Below, one piece after another: positions 34,449-48,230 of a stretch of 64,000 nt of DNA. Position numbers and translations under genes: made by a program. The stretch comes from Paralvinella palmiformis. Taxonomy: Eukaryota > Annelida > Polychaeta > Terebellida > Alvinellidae. Position 1 is the stretch's first letter, and the number at the start of each line of letters is the position of its first letter. The stretch spans positions 106,001 to 170,000 of the forward strand of contig JAODUP010000146.1 in NCBI GenBank assembly GCA_025642065.1. Reading direction: 5' to 3'. The notes beneath the pieces were generated by a model. The model was not told where the DNA came from. It saw only the letters and a list, made by a program, of their open reading frames with translations, and did not search any database.

Positions 34449-37400
34449 TCAATGTACTAAGCCATGACTCTGTTGTTGTTGTATCAGAGATGGGGTGAAG
34501 TTTGGCAGGTGAGGCCTCTCCTCCAGTTTGTCATATTCCAAGTGGAATTCCTTTGCCACTTTGCGCCAATTCTGTACATCAAAATAATAGTATGTGCCTC
34601 GCTCATATGTATTTGTTTTCACAACAGGCTCCATGCCCGGTGCTCGAGTGATCCACACTCGCTCCTCTTTGTGATACCGCCAATCTCTTTGATACCTAAA
34701 ACAGCCACAAATAACAATTAACAATGTAGTCTGGGATACAAACTCTACATGAACACTCAAAAATGATAAACAGCCACCTCATTATTTTAAAACATACACC
34801 CAAGGCTTTTGTACAAACTCACAGTTCAGCAGCTGCTGCCAATTGCAATACATCTCCACCATTCATGTAAAACAAAAAGAACAACAAATCCTCCTGGTAT
34901 CTGTTAAATTTAATAGGAGCTAACTTCTCTCGTATAAACACATTGGTCAGATACTCTGAGGGGACATGGAAATCTGAAAAGGAAACAATCAAAGTCAGTG
35001 TGCTCTAAGAACTGAATGCCACTTGCTTAATTATTTATACAAATAACAGGCACAGAATTTTATTATTTAACAAACTAAGAAAATTCTGAAGGATTTCAGA
35101 TGATTGAGTGAGAACTTTATTTTAGATATGGATTTAGAAAAATTAGCTGCTTGAAACCATGCAGTCAGTACTAGCTGATGTTAATGTCAAATAAAAATTT
35201 AAGGCCTACATACCTATGTCCTGTGGTCTACATGGAGATTCAGCCCAAGGTGACTGGAAGGTGCTGTATAAATTTCTGAAATATCATGAACACATACCTG
35301 AGTGTGTTATTTTTTATGTACAATTACCAAAAACAGGGGATCAAATAAAGTTTCTAGCACAATATTTTCTTATTATCAAACAAATGTTCTGATTGAGAGT
35401 CCGATAAACATGCCTAGATGTACAAATATTACGCATGGACATAAACCTAAACTTTGAATTGTGGGCCATCAAAGAGCAATGCATAGTGCAAGATAGTACA
35501 CATAGTGTATAATTATGTATGTCCCCTTGTTTGTTTATAATTCATGTAAAATTGTATACAAAGCTATGTCCTATAACTAATGTAGCACAGTATGTTACAG
35601 CAATCCTATATTCCTCGTATCCAGTAAAAAGTAACTCTGGCATAATGTAGCAGCTATCCTCATAACGTTCTAGGGACTCATATGCTGCACTTTGCGATTG
35701 TAAACTGCTTTAACATTTCTCAAAATACATTAGATATTAGTTAAGAATAAATACATTGACTTCTAATCATTACTAGTATGAGATTATCTATTAATGTATT
35801 TTATCAAGAACTTAATAATTGACATCTATTCTTTTGTTGTTTAGCCTTTCCTATTGACTTTCCTGTCTGGTCATAACTGTCCACCTTGAACCCTCTATAG
35901 TACAATAACTGGTAAGTTTAGCTGTTCATTCAAAAATGTTAGATAATATTGCACTTACACCTTGTCACAACTAACACAAGTAACAGTAACTCTAACCCAG
36001 GAAAGATTTCCATCATAATTCTTTTTTTTTTAATTATAAAAGCATCCAAGGTATATTACAGATAAGAAAACAATTTCCTCCTTACTCTGTTTAAGGAATT
36101 TAAGTGAAATTTGCCTTATTTTGAAGGTGCAAGTCACTCAATGTCCCTCGTGATGTCAATGTCCCTCGTGAGTAGGAAACACAAGTGGCCACTAGAAGGA
36201 ACCGCTTGTCTGACTACTGAACATTTTTAATTAACATTGAAGGTTTATTTTGAAGTTGTTCACCATAAAAATAAGACTTAAGATGATGATTGGTATTTAA
36301 CACCCACTTTTGTGCACGTGGTAGGCTAAATGGGCCAAGCAACCTCCAAAGGTAATGAAGCAAAGTCAACATTGAAAGATTCTTCAGATATGCCTATGCC
36401 AAGATTCAAACTGAGGTGATAGTGATCTGTGATCCAACACCCTATCAGTTAAACCACAGAGGCGCCCAAGACTTTTAAGAGCCCCCCCCCCATAAGTTAT
36501 CAGTCTTAACTTGATGCTATATTTATGCAATCTGAAGATTCATTCCCAAAATATCTGCAGATCATTTGCACAAGTGGTATAATGCCATTGAAGTAACCTA
36601 GTTGGAATCCCATTATCTGTAATACAGGAGCTCCGTCTACTCCAGTGCAGCCTTTTCAGTATGGAATAGAGTAGACGACCCCTTACAAAAAGTAGGCAGC
36701 AGCTCACCTGTGATGGCCTCTAAAAACACTGCGATGCCATTGCCACAGCATTGGTGGAGGGGGTAGTGACGGGCTGGTTGTGGGGGTAGTGCTAGTCATA
36801 CTAACACAAAGTGGCCCTTCTCCATTGGGTGGGGGTTGTTAGTGGCTATCCCCTGAAAAAGTTGGGGGGAAATGGAATATTTGGTGCATTCTAGGCCACT
36901 TTTTTGCCAAAACCAAAGTAGCAGACCCATTTTCTGCTGATAAAATAGGCAATGAGGGACTGTAAAATAGACAGCACATAAAGTCGGACATCAGCTGCTA
37001 TTGAAACTTCAGCATAGAGTTGTGTCCAATTATCTAGCCTTGGCAGATCACACCTGGGACAAATGGCTGAGGGGCACCTGCCATGGGAAACAAATCCCAC
37101 AAACACCAGTACGAGGTGAATTCAAACAAATAACCTGCAGCTTTGTAGTGCAGTGCACTAATCATTCTACCATTGGAACACCATAAAACATCATGTCAAA
37201 TAGTTTTGTTCACTGCTTACAACAAAAACAGGTAGATATAACAAAAACCACATGAAACAATCATCACGCAGTGTCACCTTTTAGACAACATGAAGGATTT
37301 TAAAACAGACCAGTTCCAAACTCAAGATCCACCTGATTTAGAAGGTCCCACACTAAAGTAATAAAATAGGTCAACATCTACAGAACAACAAATGCCTACA

Positions 37401-40400
37401 GATGTCAAAAACAGTTATAAATGTTGCTTGCCTTGCAACTGGAAGTAATTTCAGTAATAATATTAGCCTTAAGACCATCTACCGTAGGTCCTGGCCATTA
37501 AGAAGAGGTCATTTTAGACCTAAAATATAATGATTTATGGTAGTATCATCCATTAAACCGACCTAATAATTTGAACTTTTCCAGGTGACGTTTTCGGTTT
37601 TGAGCGCAGGAAATAGTTTTATTTTCATAATTCGAACCAATATGTTTTGTATACTGTCAATAGATCAAGGCAAATTATAATTATCATTTACACAAACTAT
37701 TAGCGCATACGTAGGACCTCAAACTTAAATTAATGGTGTGATTAAACATTCAATGAACTGCATATGAAGTCAATGACTTGGAAATAATTAGACATACTGT
37801 CAATTAGACAGTCTACTACTGAGCCTTTGATGGTACGTTTTGGTCACTAATGCTGCAATGACCGAGACAATGTAAATTACTGGTATATGCGGTCAGTTAG
37901 TAACCAACTCTCTATTAAAAACAAATTAATTAATCAGTAATAATCCCGTTATTAGTATAAATATGCCCAGACAAAATATGTATATGAGAGCACCCTAATG
38001 TCTGTGCTGCCAAACGAATGAGATACGATGCTCTTGGGTATGCGATGTCTTGGGTACAAGTTGATTTGTTACAGACGCCTTCAAATTGAAAGTTGTGAAC
38101 TGCACTACTGAGTCCAACAACATTTATCCATAATTACAAAGATAATTCTACATATATATATTGATTTTCATTATAAAGCCATGTATAATTATCATCAACT
38201 TGTTTCACTTCTATTTTCACTCCATGACTGCTTGAGTTTAAATAAAAATGACAATTGATGTCCATTTACATCTAGATCTAGATGGCTGCTAACACACTGA
38301 AATAGCACCAGCCATTAAGCCGACTGCCCCAAATAAAGGTCAAAATGTTGACACAAAGTATCGGTTTAATGGCCTTCATTTCAAGAAATTTCTAGGAACA
38401 TTTACATCCTTAAACGATATGTATTGGCAATATTTTTCCAACGTAAAGCCTCATACGTGTTCCAATCCCAGAAGTGACACGCTTCCCCACCAAAGAAAGA
38501 TTTCAAGTTTCCAAAGAGGCAATGCTTCATTTTAGATCACATAAAACGTATATTCCGGACCAGTAGCTTTTATCTGTGAGTATGGGATTCTATTGTGAAA
38601 TGCGTCGTCTCTTGAAATGTTTTAATCTGTTCTAAAAACACCTACTCAAGGTCACTTTCACCGATAAATAATTATTATCTTTTAAATCACATACAGGTTT
38701 TTTTACAGACATATTATTCGGTGTATTATTATATTACATATTGATTGTTCAGTGCCTTTGAATGGCACCTGCTAGTAAGGGTACTTTATTAAATATACAT
38801 TATTTTTTTTATTATTCTCTTCTGAAATAAGCTACCTAATTAACCAAGTGCCAGTCAATAACATATACATCTTTTCATACAATATTACTAGCAATTTATA
38901 ATCAATTTATACTGTTTTCAAATTAACTCAAATTAATATTAACTCATAATTAACATTAACTCATTCATTAATATCCTTCAAACATATTAATTATGATGAG
39001 GAAACATGATGGGTAGACTGGTTGGTTGATAGACTAGGTTGGCAATAATCAACCCGGAGATATATGGCCGAAGGACAACTCCTTGAGGAAACAAAAACAC
39101 AGGTATAAGTAAATCTGAACACACAACCTGGTGATTTGCCGTGCTTTACCTAGCTATCTAGGATACAAGATGATGATGACAGATTATCTCCAACAACAAC
39201 AAAATTACTTGCTGGAGGGAAAGGTATGCACAGTTCAAACACATCATGCATGCAACTCAGCTGGATAAATCACATGTCTACAACTAATAACTTTTATCCA
39301 CACCTCAGTTATTAAGTAGCAACAGTGTGTTTCAATATCCACACATGTAAGGATTTGAAGTGTACTTACTCTGGTGAGTTCAGATTGAGACCAAGCGTTG
39401 TCAGATCTATGCCTGATGCCAGTGCTACAAGATTGGGATCCGTTTCAGCAGCCCGTATAAATGTCAACAAACCAACCATGCCGAACTGATCTGTAACCAT
39501 GCCACAAGGAATATTGGACACTTTACCTGAAATACACAACAATACCAACTTACCAACTTTAATAAACATCCTCAGTGTGGCATTAAAATACAAACTAAAC
39601 AAAATAAGTAAAATAGAGTTCAGATAAGTTGTTTGGATTCAGCTCTGGTCATACCTGAGACATACCAAGGAACAACTCCCTAGTGAAACAAATAGACATG
39701 GGGTCAATTCCATTTCCACATCAAATTTATCAATTCCAATTCAAAATGTATCAATTCTGTTTTTACAGACTTTTTTTACCACGAGTAGGTACTCCCAGTA
39801 AATTAATATGTGGATTTTATTTTTTGTAGGAAACTTCAATTCCAATTTTATCAATTCCAATTTAATTTTTTTTAAATAATCAATTCCAATTCCGGAATTA
39901 AATTGACCCCATGTCTGATTTTTAACCCGTTACAAACTAAAACCCCCAAATTTCCAAAAAACCTATCAACCCACTTTTTAACATATTTTTACTAAAAAGT
40001 AAGTCCTCAGCCATATGCCACATGTTTCTGAGGCTAAAGAAAAAAATGTTTACTTACTGAATTCTTTATGTGAAAGTAAAATAACCAAATTTAGTCCAAA
40101 TGAAACACATAACTTGATACATCACTGCATACTGAAATCTGACTTAAGATACCACCCTGTAAACTTCAGATGGTCTGGTACACCCTAATGTTTATAATAC
40201 ACACTTGTAAGAGATTTTGCTGGTCTCTTAACCTACTGAATCCTATGTTCCTCACCCCTTGAGTATGATGATTCTGAGCAAATATTTTGTACAAACTTGG
40301 AATATATTTATTTGTTCATTCGGAAAATAGAGAAAAATATTAATTCATCTATTCATAAAAATTCCTATTAGCATACAATCAATTTTGTTAGTTTTCTTAA

Positions 40401-43400
40401 TTCTCGGCAAAACTTAACTCTGAAATGGTAAATCTCAAAGCACTTCTCACTGCCAAATTAAAGGAGGTCAGAAATAGATCATCTCTTGAAAAGTTTAAAT
40501 CGCTTCTCAAAATTCATTTACTTAAGATTGTGTTCTCCAGTAAATAATATCAACTGTTTAACATAACTATGGTTCTGTATAAGTAAAATTTGTCATTCTC
40601 TTTGAATAGTTCCCACAGGTGTGAATACTTTATAAAAATTCATTCATATTAACACCTCACACAATTCACTTCATAAATCAGTCATGTTCCTTGCCGTCAT
40701 AGTTTACTGACTGGAACATACCCATTATATAATAGCACCATCTAGTGAATGCTTTCCAACTCTGATTTTGCCCATATCACTTCAGTCTGTTATACTGACA
40801 GATATTCAGAGTAGACAACTTGTACGATCAAATGGGTTAAAACCAGTGTCATTTCAAGCAGGCCATTGTAAGGAGTAGATGTCACTGTCAAATGTGGGAC
40901 ATATGGCGAGGAGGCAAATTTTCAAACCCACAACCTGGAGGTTGGCAGTGTAATACCCTAACCACTGCACTAACAAAACTCCCTGAATCTAATGAATGTG
41001 ACGATAATATAGCACGTACCATCAGGATGGGTCTGAATACCTCTCTTAGACTGACCGGAACCTGGCTTACTAAGCATGTACTTTCCACTCTCTTTAAGTG
41101 CCTGGTCATAAGAACCCATACTCGTTGGCTGAAAGAAAAAAGACGAATATTTGATGTCACTTAATATATGGACAGATTCTGAATAACTCACAAAACAGCT
41201 AAACAAATAGGAGGCATCAGATCACATAACATTCTATCCAAATCTACTAACTTGTCTTTTGGCTAATAATGTTTATGACTTGTGATCTTACAGAGATATA
41301 ACACTTACCGTCTTCCTCAAGCTCTCTCCAGACTGTGTGGTTGGAGGATCTATAAAAGTAATTTAAATATACATTCAAATCTGTCTATAGTTTATGGTAA
41401 CTGAAAGTTATTCTATGATCCTAGCAATAAAAATCAACAACAGTTTCAGCAACAAATTGTGATACAGGCAATAATCAAAAGTCCCTTGGCAATATTCAAA
41501 TTCCCATCTTGATGCACACAATCAGTAATAAAGGTGTCACAAGTAAAAAAATTAAGAAATGCTTGTAGGGCTATTAGATTGAATGGCATTATAAGGATAT
41601 TAGATTGTCATATTTATGAATGTACATGAGATGCAAGACACTGGTGGCAAATATGTACTATTTCACATGGACCAGGAAAATCCACCCATTTTTATTTTAC
41701 CCTAATCTGTGTAACAGACCCTATAGTGTGTGTGTGTGACAGCAGAATCTTTGTCCCCTGTGTAGTAGTGGACTAGCTTGTTATTGGTGCTTGTCAAAAA
41801 AAAGGCCTAACTTGGGAATGCCAGTAGCACAAATGACACATGCCACACTTTTTCTGACATTATATATCATGATAATTTCATTCCATTCACTTTGTATAGC
41901 CACTGTAGTTATCTGATATTTGCAACATGGAAAATGTAGATGACATATTACAAAATATAATAAAATGAACAATGTTTTTTCTTCTAGTTGTAATTAATTC
42001 ATGTGATTTTGTGATTACAATTATAAGCATAGTGCACAAAAATGCAATGATATGAAGATGAAGCATAGCATTAAAAATTTTAATGATGGTTTGGTGAACT
42101 AACATACAGGGTAACATTTATGCTGTTGATTACATGTCAATAAATTGAAGGACTGTTTTAAAAGATTTTCCATCAATCAAAAAGGCAGTTACATTTCTCA
42201 TAATTGTTGATTGGTGTTTCATTGCCTTAACTTGTGCCTAGCAATATCTGTAGGTAAGTTACAACAAAATATATTTAAATTAATCAGAATCTTATAAAAC
42301 TTCATTAAAATAATCTATAATCCCATAAACTAGGTTCTAAATCTAATAGAATACTTCTTACAGTGAAATTTCCATTTAGCATTCACACTGTCAGATATAA
42401 GCCATGGTCAGTTTTCACAATTCGATCAAACTTTCTGAATTGCTCGTGTATATGTTATAACTGATATGTACCATATATATTTGTGTATAAGACAAGGTAT
42501 TAATCCTTGAAAAAAATATGTTTTCCCTACTCGTCTTAAACATGAGTCAGCCAAAAAAAGCCATTGGGTCTTGACCGATAACAAGTAAAATATGTTTTTA
42601 TCTTTCACTTAAATCTACTCACGTTTCTACTAAACAGTTCAATTTAATTTGCAATTACCGGCTATAGTTCTGTATTTTAATTTGTTTCATTCGATGTTTT
42701 TAAAACATAAAACTCTGAGTACCAGCAATAATTAACAATTTCAGCATATGTATAGACTAAATTTCACTGATATTTTTATATGTTAAATCAGTTCAACATA
42801 CTAATATCTCTACTACTAAATGTTCTTGATAAATTCAACATGCCAGTTCAAAAAGAAAACGCCTTTTAACTGAAAATAAAATCGCTTAAAAGTTTTAAAT
42901 TCTGCCTCATCTTATATTCAAGTTAGGCAATTTCCCACAATATTGACTGATATACTGATCTCATCTTATAAACGAGATCGACTTAGTGTTATACACAAGT
43001 ATGTATGGTAGATTCTTTTTCAGTTAAAAACAATTATCTTCGATAAGTCAAACAAACACTATACATACTTTGAGCTCCTGGCAGTGCTGGGAAGTCTTCT
43101 TGTTGTATGTGGAATTCTGGAGTTGGGTCCTGTGCAGGCTTGCTTACCATACCCACTATTGGAAGAAATGGTCAAGAGGAAGTGATTGTTTCTTAAGTAC
43201 ACAAGCCACCACCAGTTTATTTAATAATGTTAATGATTTAAAATGAATCTTTTGCCAACATTAACCCCAACAAGCACAACACATCTGATTCTAGCAAACA
43301 GCTTTTACAGCACCGATAAATACCTCCACCATATCCACTTACAAAAAGATTTTATTGGTTATTCTGAATATCAAAAGCCAGAAACTATGGTGAAGTCACC

Positions 43401-46400
43401 TCTGTTGCCATAAAAACCTACACTTTTACAAGGGTTTGTTATACTAAGCAATAGAGCATCTATTTGGAAAGAAGACACCACACTGAAACTGCTGAAGTGC
43501 ACACTTGCTCTTCTCAACCCTAACAACCAACAAGAAACGATGATTTCTGCTAAGTGTGATGAAACAGTGAATATCCAATAGGTGTTTTTGCCTCATTATA
43601 TGTTACCAACACATCATTAAGACAAGAATTTTTCTTGGGAGGCAATTGATGTCTCACCATAATTCCGTGCGGTAGGCAGTGGATTTGGGGGCACAGATCT
43701 ATTTCCTAACGTGGGAAACTCGGAGAGATCTAAGTTTGGCTGGCCACCGTCAGATCCCGCTAACAAACCTGCAGGCAAAATCATTTGTTGTTAGTAACTC
43801 AGGTTAGTAAACTGACTAGAAAATACTTTCAGTGATGACAAAGTGTGCTCATCTAACAGTGTCTACTGTAGTTACTATTAATCAAAGAACTTTCCAATAA
43901 TAATACTTTTTCATGAAAACTTCAGCTTTATAGATTCTAGTGACTGAAAACACTTGATTATCTAGCTAAACCCATCACCACAAAAAGCAAATACAAATCA
44001 TCCATAGATGTTCAATCCTACTTGAAAATGCATCTCCTCTTCTGAATCCTATAGTTAAGCCTAAGAAATAAAATAAATCATTCAACAATTCATATTAATT
44101 CATCAAAAGTACTTGTGAAAACAGCCAATGAAAATAACAAGACATTAAACAATGATTTATTTCAGTTTCTTCAAGTTAAATCATATATGAAAACATACAG
44201 CAAACTGCTGAAGTTCTTTATCAGCAAAAATCCTTTAGTGAAATGTGCCCAATTATTTTGCAATGACTTATAGATGTGAATTCAATCATCTTTCACGATA
44301 ATGTATATCCAGCTAATTCTGAACAAACAATGATTGTCTCACAACATCACAAAATTGCTATGTACAATTTCAGCAGGCAGTATTCAGAACAAGTGTGAAC
44401 TGTGAGATCCTGTGGGAACCAAGCAAACAATAGCTGTGAACCAATATTGATGCATAAAACCACAACTAGGAAGTATACTATGTCCAGCAATGAGAATGCA
44501 GGCATCTGCCAACAGAATTATGTCACCTTTCAATAGAAAAGGTATTCTGACAACAAAGGCCATTTAAGTGAATCATTCTTCCCAACATTTATATTTTTGC
44601 AAAACCTACAACATTTCCCAAATATAATATGTCACTGAAGAATGTAATTTTTTTACAGTGGATATTGTGCAGCCCTGACAGTAATGATGCAAATTGGCTG
44701 ACTGGACCAAAATGTTAAATATCAAAGATAGATATATAGGAAAAGTCTTAAGCATTTTAACATGGATGACCAATCAGGCATACTGAAAACTCAGTTACTA
44801 GCAAACATTTACAATAATGCAGACACCTTTAAACAGACAACTTAAAATGAAAAGAAAAAAAACATTTTGTCAGCAAATTAATTTTGTTTCAGCATACCCC
44901 AAAAATAAAGACATTTCCAAATATTTTTGTTTTGAATTAAAATTAATTCATTACTTCTGCAAAATATACTTCTGGACATAAATAACTGCACCACACTGCT
45001 TTGTGTACCATCTACCAATAAATGATGCTTACCTTGACCCTGACCAAATCCTGGAATTGCACTATTAGTAACTGAACTGGAGGCTGAGCTGAAAACAATG
45101 GACAAGGCTTAACACAACCATAAACACAACCATATCACCAGGCCTTGTTAATTACTAAACCAATATCACCATCATGATAATATCATGAACGTCTGATATC
45201 TAAGAATACAACAACAAAAATGCAACCATAGCCTATATTATGTCTACAAAAAAACTACTTACCCAAGAATATTTCTCTGTCCCAAAAAAAGGCTCCTACA
45301 AGAGAACAGAAATACAAAACCAGTGATGAATGATTTACTGATAAACACAAACCACATTAATATATATATATATTACAACAAGGCAGGTATATAGCCCAGC
45401 CTCTTCACTTAACAATGTAAAGTGAACAGTTTTCATATATTCTCTTTAACCCCATTTACTTTATATATAACTACTATGACTATCTACAATTAAAAAAACT
45501 GCAGAAACAAAGAAAAAGTAGACAACCATTCTGGTCAAAAGATTAATAATAAAATAAACAATGTGATGATGCATTTTTTTTTGTTGCTGACTCATTTGCA
45601 GTATTTGATTTTGGTTACTGACAAAAAGAAGCAAAACATGTAAGGCCAAAGTACAGAGCTCTTTATTACCCATGGCCTATTTTACAATAATCTATTCTAA
45701 GTTTTGAATAACAATTAAATCACTGAAATCAAACAAGGAGAATCCTGCCAACTGTAAATGCCAAAAAAAACACAGATTTTATTTAAATGAACTTAGGCAC
45801 CTTTAAACAAGTCTTGAGACTTAAGAGATTTATTATTTTTAAGAGACAATATATTTCTAATCTCATTTGGCAAGGTATTCCAGAAGATGAGGCTATTACA
45901 TTTAATGCACAATTTCCATATGATTTCAGACAAGACATGAGTACTTGTAACATTACTAACCATCAGTGTTTGACCACACAAACAAAAATGACAGCTAAAC
46001 CCACATATGATGAACACCGTTCAACGTATTTCACGTTTCCTTAAATGCAAGCAGCTTTTAAGTTTAACATGCGAACAAATAAACTGCTTTCATCGCTTCT
46101 GAGCAGTATTGAGGAAAATAGTCATGTATTGATAAATACCACAAATGACTAACTTACAGTACCCAACTAGTCATGATTACCTATTTGGTGAAGCCTGCTG
46201 TGGAGGAGGTTGTTGTGGAGGGGTCTGCTGGAGGCTGATAGGAAAGTTTGGCGTGATACTCGTTGGTGTTACAGTACGCTGGAATGGTGTGTTAGACAAG
46301 CCTCTCTGTGGTAAGGCTACACTGCTCAAACCTGCCAGTATAGAAAAAATATCACTTATCAACTTACTGTTCTAGACTGGATGGGTCACTGACGGGCAAA

Positions 46401-46515
46401 ACATATTATTAGTCAATATGAAAGATTCAACAAGGAAAGTGTTACCTGATGGCTGGCCATAAAGATTTGATGTAAATGCAGGCGTTAGCTGTGACGGAGA
46501 GGGAGAGTTCATCAT
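34449..46515 (-). CDS. CNOT2: CNOT2, CCR4-NOT deadenylase complex scaffold subunit
   Basis: CNOT2 pairs with CNOT3 through NOT boxes and docks on CNOT1, supporting mRNA deadenylation and repression. Minus-strand exons: 46515-46446, 46331-46181, 45295-45263, 45088-45033, 43768-43658, 43155-43069, 41349-41309, 41128-41020, 39526-39370, 35275-35214, 34973-34823 and 34695-34449. They total 1275 nt, giving 424 residues plus stop, all in frame. Human CNOT2 is 540 residues; the N-terminus here is shorter. Residues about 1-215 are Pro/Gln/Ser-rich with short conserved patches (NYVGMVSKPAQD, EDFPALPG). Then comes SNIPCGMVTDQFGMVGLLTF with DLTTLGLNLNSPENLY, and from about residue 293 the NOT box: DIDFHVPSEYL, YMNGGDVLQL, DWRYHKEERVWITRAPGMEP, and WRKVAKEFHLEYDKLEERPH. 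The start is uncertain: the exon opens ATGATG right after its acceptor, and human residues upstream of the matching segment have no counterpart I could find, so further N-terminal exons may exist between 46.5 and 48.2 kb. Confidence 0.94.
36281..36466 (-). mobile_element. tRNA-SINE family 1, minus-strand copy
   Basis: Reverse complement starts GGCGCCTCTGTGGTTTAACT and runs through a TTTGAATCTTGGC B-box and TGGCCCATTTAGCC body to an ATC tail. Flanks AAGACTTAAGA and AAGACTTTTAAGA look like a decayed duplication. Confidence 0.8.
37060..37190 (-). mobile_element. SINE family 2 copy
   Basis: Inverted: GGTGTTCCAATGGTAGAATG head, TTGTTTGAATTCAC B-box-like, GTTTGTGGGATTTGTTTCCC and CAGGTGTGATCTGCC shared with 6140-6330. 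Confidence 0.55.
39040..39165 (-). mobile_element. SINE family 2 copy, diverged
   Basis: Inverted: CTAGGTAAAGCACGGCAAAT, AGGTTGTGTGTTCAGATTTA, CTGTGTTTTTGTTTCC and GGCCATATATCTCCGGG follow the family order. Confidence 0.45.
39694..39917 (-). mobile_element. hAT-like MITE, copy B, shorter and inverted relative to copy A
   Basis: Ends AGACATGGGGTCAATTCC and AATTGACCCCATGTCT match copy A at 2596-3043. Inside, the minus strand shares TTCCTACAAAAAA, AATCCACA.ATTAATTTAC and GATAAATTTGATGTGGAA with copy A, so it is an internally deleted relative. No matching target duplication is left. It lies in the CNOT2 intron ending at 39527. Confidence 0.8.
40470..40560 (+). repeat. LINE ORF2 C-terminal fragment
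   Basis: Plus-strand translation gives RSSLEKFKSLLKIHLLK, the usual short motif at the end of CR1/Jockey-type ORF2 proteins, then a stop. In CNOT2 intron sequence. Confidence 0.5.
40895..40974 (-). mobile_element. SINE family 2 head fragment
   Basis: Inverted: GTTAGTGCAGTGGTTAGGGT and GGTTGTGGGTTTGAAAAT look like pol III A and B boxes, then GCCATATGTCC. It abuts the CNOT2 exon ending at 41020 within about 45 bases. Confidence 0.5.
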
Positions 46516-46689
46516 CTGCAAGAATAAGCCATAGATTTACACAAATATTTTTTAAATGCTCATCAATCGGATCAGGAAATACAGAGAATTGTTTGGCCTC
46601 ATTTCATATTCAACTGCCAGTAAAGATAACAAGTAACTCCTGATTTAATTCATTATGTCTAATCTCTTTATTCAAGGATCATTCTGTAG

Positions 46690-46815
46690 AACACTGAGTG
46701 AGCGAGTACACTGCTAAGCCATAGCACTGGCCATCCTACAAACATTGGTATTTCTTAGATTTGAATCATGACTTTTACAGCACAATGCTCTCTAACTACT
46801 ACACTGTTTGAATGC
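46690..46815 (-). mobile_element. SINE family 2 copy
   Basis: Inverted: GTGTAGTAGTTAGAGAGCAT, GTCATGATTCAAATCTAAG, CCAATGTTTGTAGGATGGCC and a CTCGCTCACTCAG end, as in the copy at 6140-6330. Confidence 0.5.
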
Positions 46816-47571
46816 CCCAAGCTAAAGACTGTTATGTACTGTCAAATATGACCCAAAACCTGAATATGACATACAATTTCCATTTCTTATACATAAAGAC
46901 AGTACAAATAAATTATGATTAACAGTAACAGTATAATATTTTTTTCTAGTTGTGATTTCTTCAGAAATAGTACAGCAAGATAAACTTTCATCTTTACTAG
47001 ACTAGCTCTCCAGAAAAAGCACACTGCTAGAGAACATATCAATTTACTATAGATCAAGTACTGACTGCTGGATGCCATAGTAATTGATTATTGATCAGAC
47101 TTTTAATATACTTAAGTTAATATAATATCTTTATTAAACACTACTAGTAGTAATTACACCTATGCTCCTGTACTGACACTACTTTGAGCCGATGGAAAAG
47201 TAAGTACGATCATGAAATTGCTCAGATTTATAATAACATTGATGAACATGGTTTGAATCCTGAATGCTCAGAACTTCTAACAGACACAATTCCGATGTTC
47301 GGTTTGCTGCTCTGCCTTAGAGTACCGGAAACAGCCAAACTTGGTGCACACACATTAAGTGGTCAAGCCATTATTACCAACAAACACAATATACCAGATA
47401 TGTAACAACAGCAAACATATAAATGTTTTAACGGGAAAAAACTTTTACAAGACACAGCACCATTATAACATTCAGTTAGTGGATGGGTGGCTGCATGTTC
47501 CTGATCTGTAGTTACTCTGGTTTATGAATTTTATTGATAAATAAATACTAGATTAAAATGTTTGGACTTAC

Positions 47572-47628
47572 CTCCTAATATAAGCCAATGACAATGTACA
47601 TACGACGTTCAGGTTAAGCATATAAAGT
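47572..47628 (-). other. CNOT2: Candidate 5' UTR exon of CNOT2
   Basis: On the minus strand this 57-base segment has a TTGTAG acceptor and a GAG/GTAAGT donor. Joined directly to the ATGATG exon, its own small reading frame stops immediately, so it fits a non-coding exon with a short upstream ORF rather than coding sequence. Inferred from splice signals only. Confidence 0.3.
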
Positions 47629-48146
47629 CTACAATAAATAAACAGATAATTTTACACAATATTTATATTAATAGGTTAAACAACTACGTCTATAAAAAAT
47701 AAAATCTGCTCAGAACTGTAGATCTACATCAACAGATAATGATACTCATACTTAGTATGTGATACTGTCTGATTATAAATAAATTATCACCAATATTTAT
47801 ATTATCTTCCCAATCTGCTTTGTAAATGAAGTTCATTCATAAGTTATTTTCCTGCGTGAACAGTTACTAATGATATAACATATCATATAAGACAAATAAG
47901 TACGGTTTAACAAGAAATCTACTTTAACTGTGTTAGACTACATAAGGCCAAGCCTGATTTTGGCTGACAAGCCCATGAATGATTAGGCTGCCGGTTAACT
48001 TTCGAAATGCAGTGTGATTTCGCACCATATTCGTTATGTATCGATAATGGATGACAGCTATATGAAATACATGGTTTGGGAATTTTGCCTATGTCATAAA
48101 TAGCAGCTTAATTATTCAGTAAGTGATTTACTAAAAGATAACTCAC

Positions 48147-48230
48147 AAAATTAACAACTACACTAAACCCAATATCCTTTATATGATGGCGCAGCTTGAC
48201 CTTTAACCGCTTCATCAGTTCACTTCCGGT
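48147..48230 (-). promoter_or_regulatory. CNOT2: Probable CNOT2 promoter and first non-coding exon
   Basis: The minus strand reads CCGGAAGTGA (ETS site, 48222-48229 on plus ACTTCCGG), typical of housekeeping promoters, followed within 85 bases by a GTGAGT donor at 48146-48141. No other gene start is near. The assignment to CNOT2 is by position and strand. Confidence 0.4.

Larger units (their letters stand above)
46516..48146. other. 5' intron region of CNOT2
   Basis: AT-rich sequence containing a SINE-like copy (46690-46815) and the candidate UTR exon. A 73-codon plus-strand frame at 47184-47405 has no recognisable domain; I regard it as chance or old repeat. Confidence 0.35.

Noticed and set aside
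37480..38390. Possible transposon bounded by GGCCATTAA motifs near 37493 and 38360
   Set aside because: Only about 10 bases match in inverted orientation and no duplication is seen; too weak.
46145..46375. 76-codon plus-strand Gly/Cys-rich frame
   Set aside because: It is the antisense of the Pro/Gln-rich CNOT2 exon 46331-46181.
47184..47405. 73-codon plus-strand frame in the CNOT2 5' region
   Set aside because: No domain recognised, opposite strand to CNOT2, and no splice partners; may be an old repeat.
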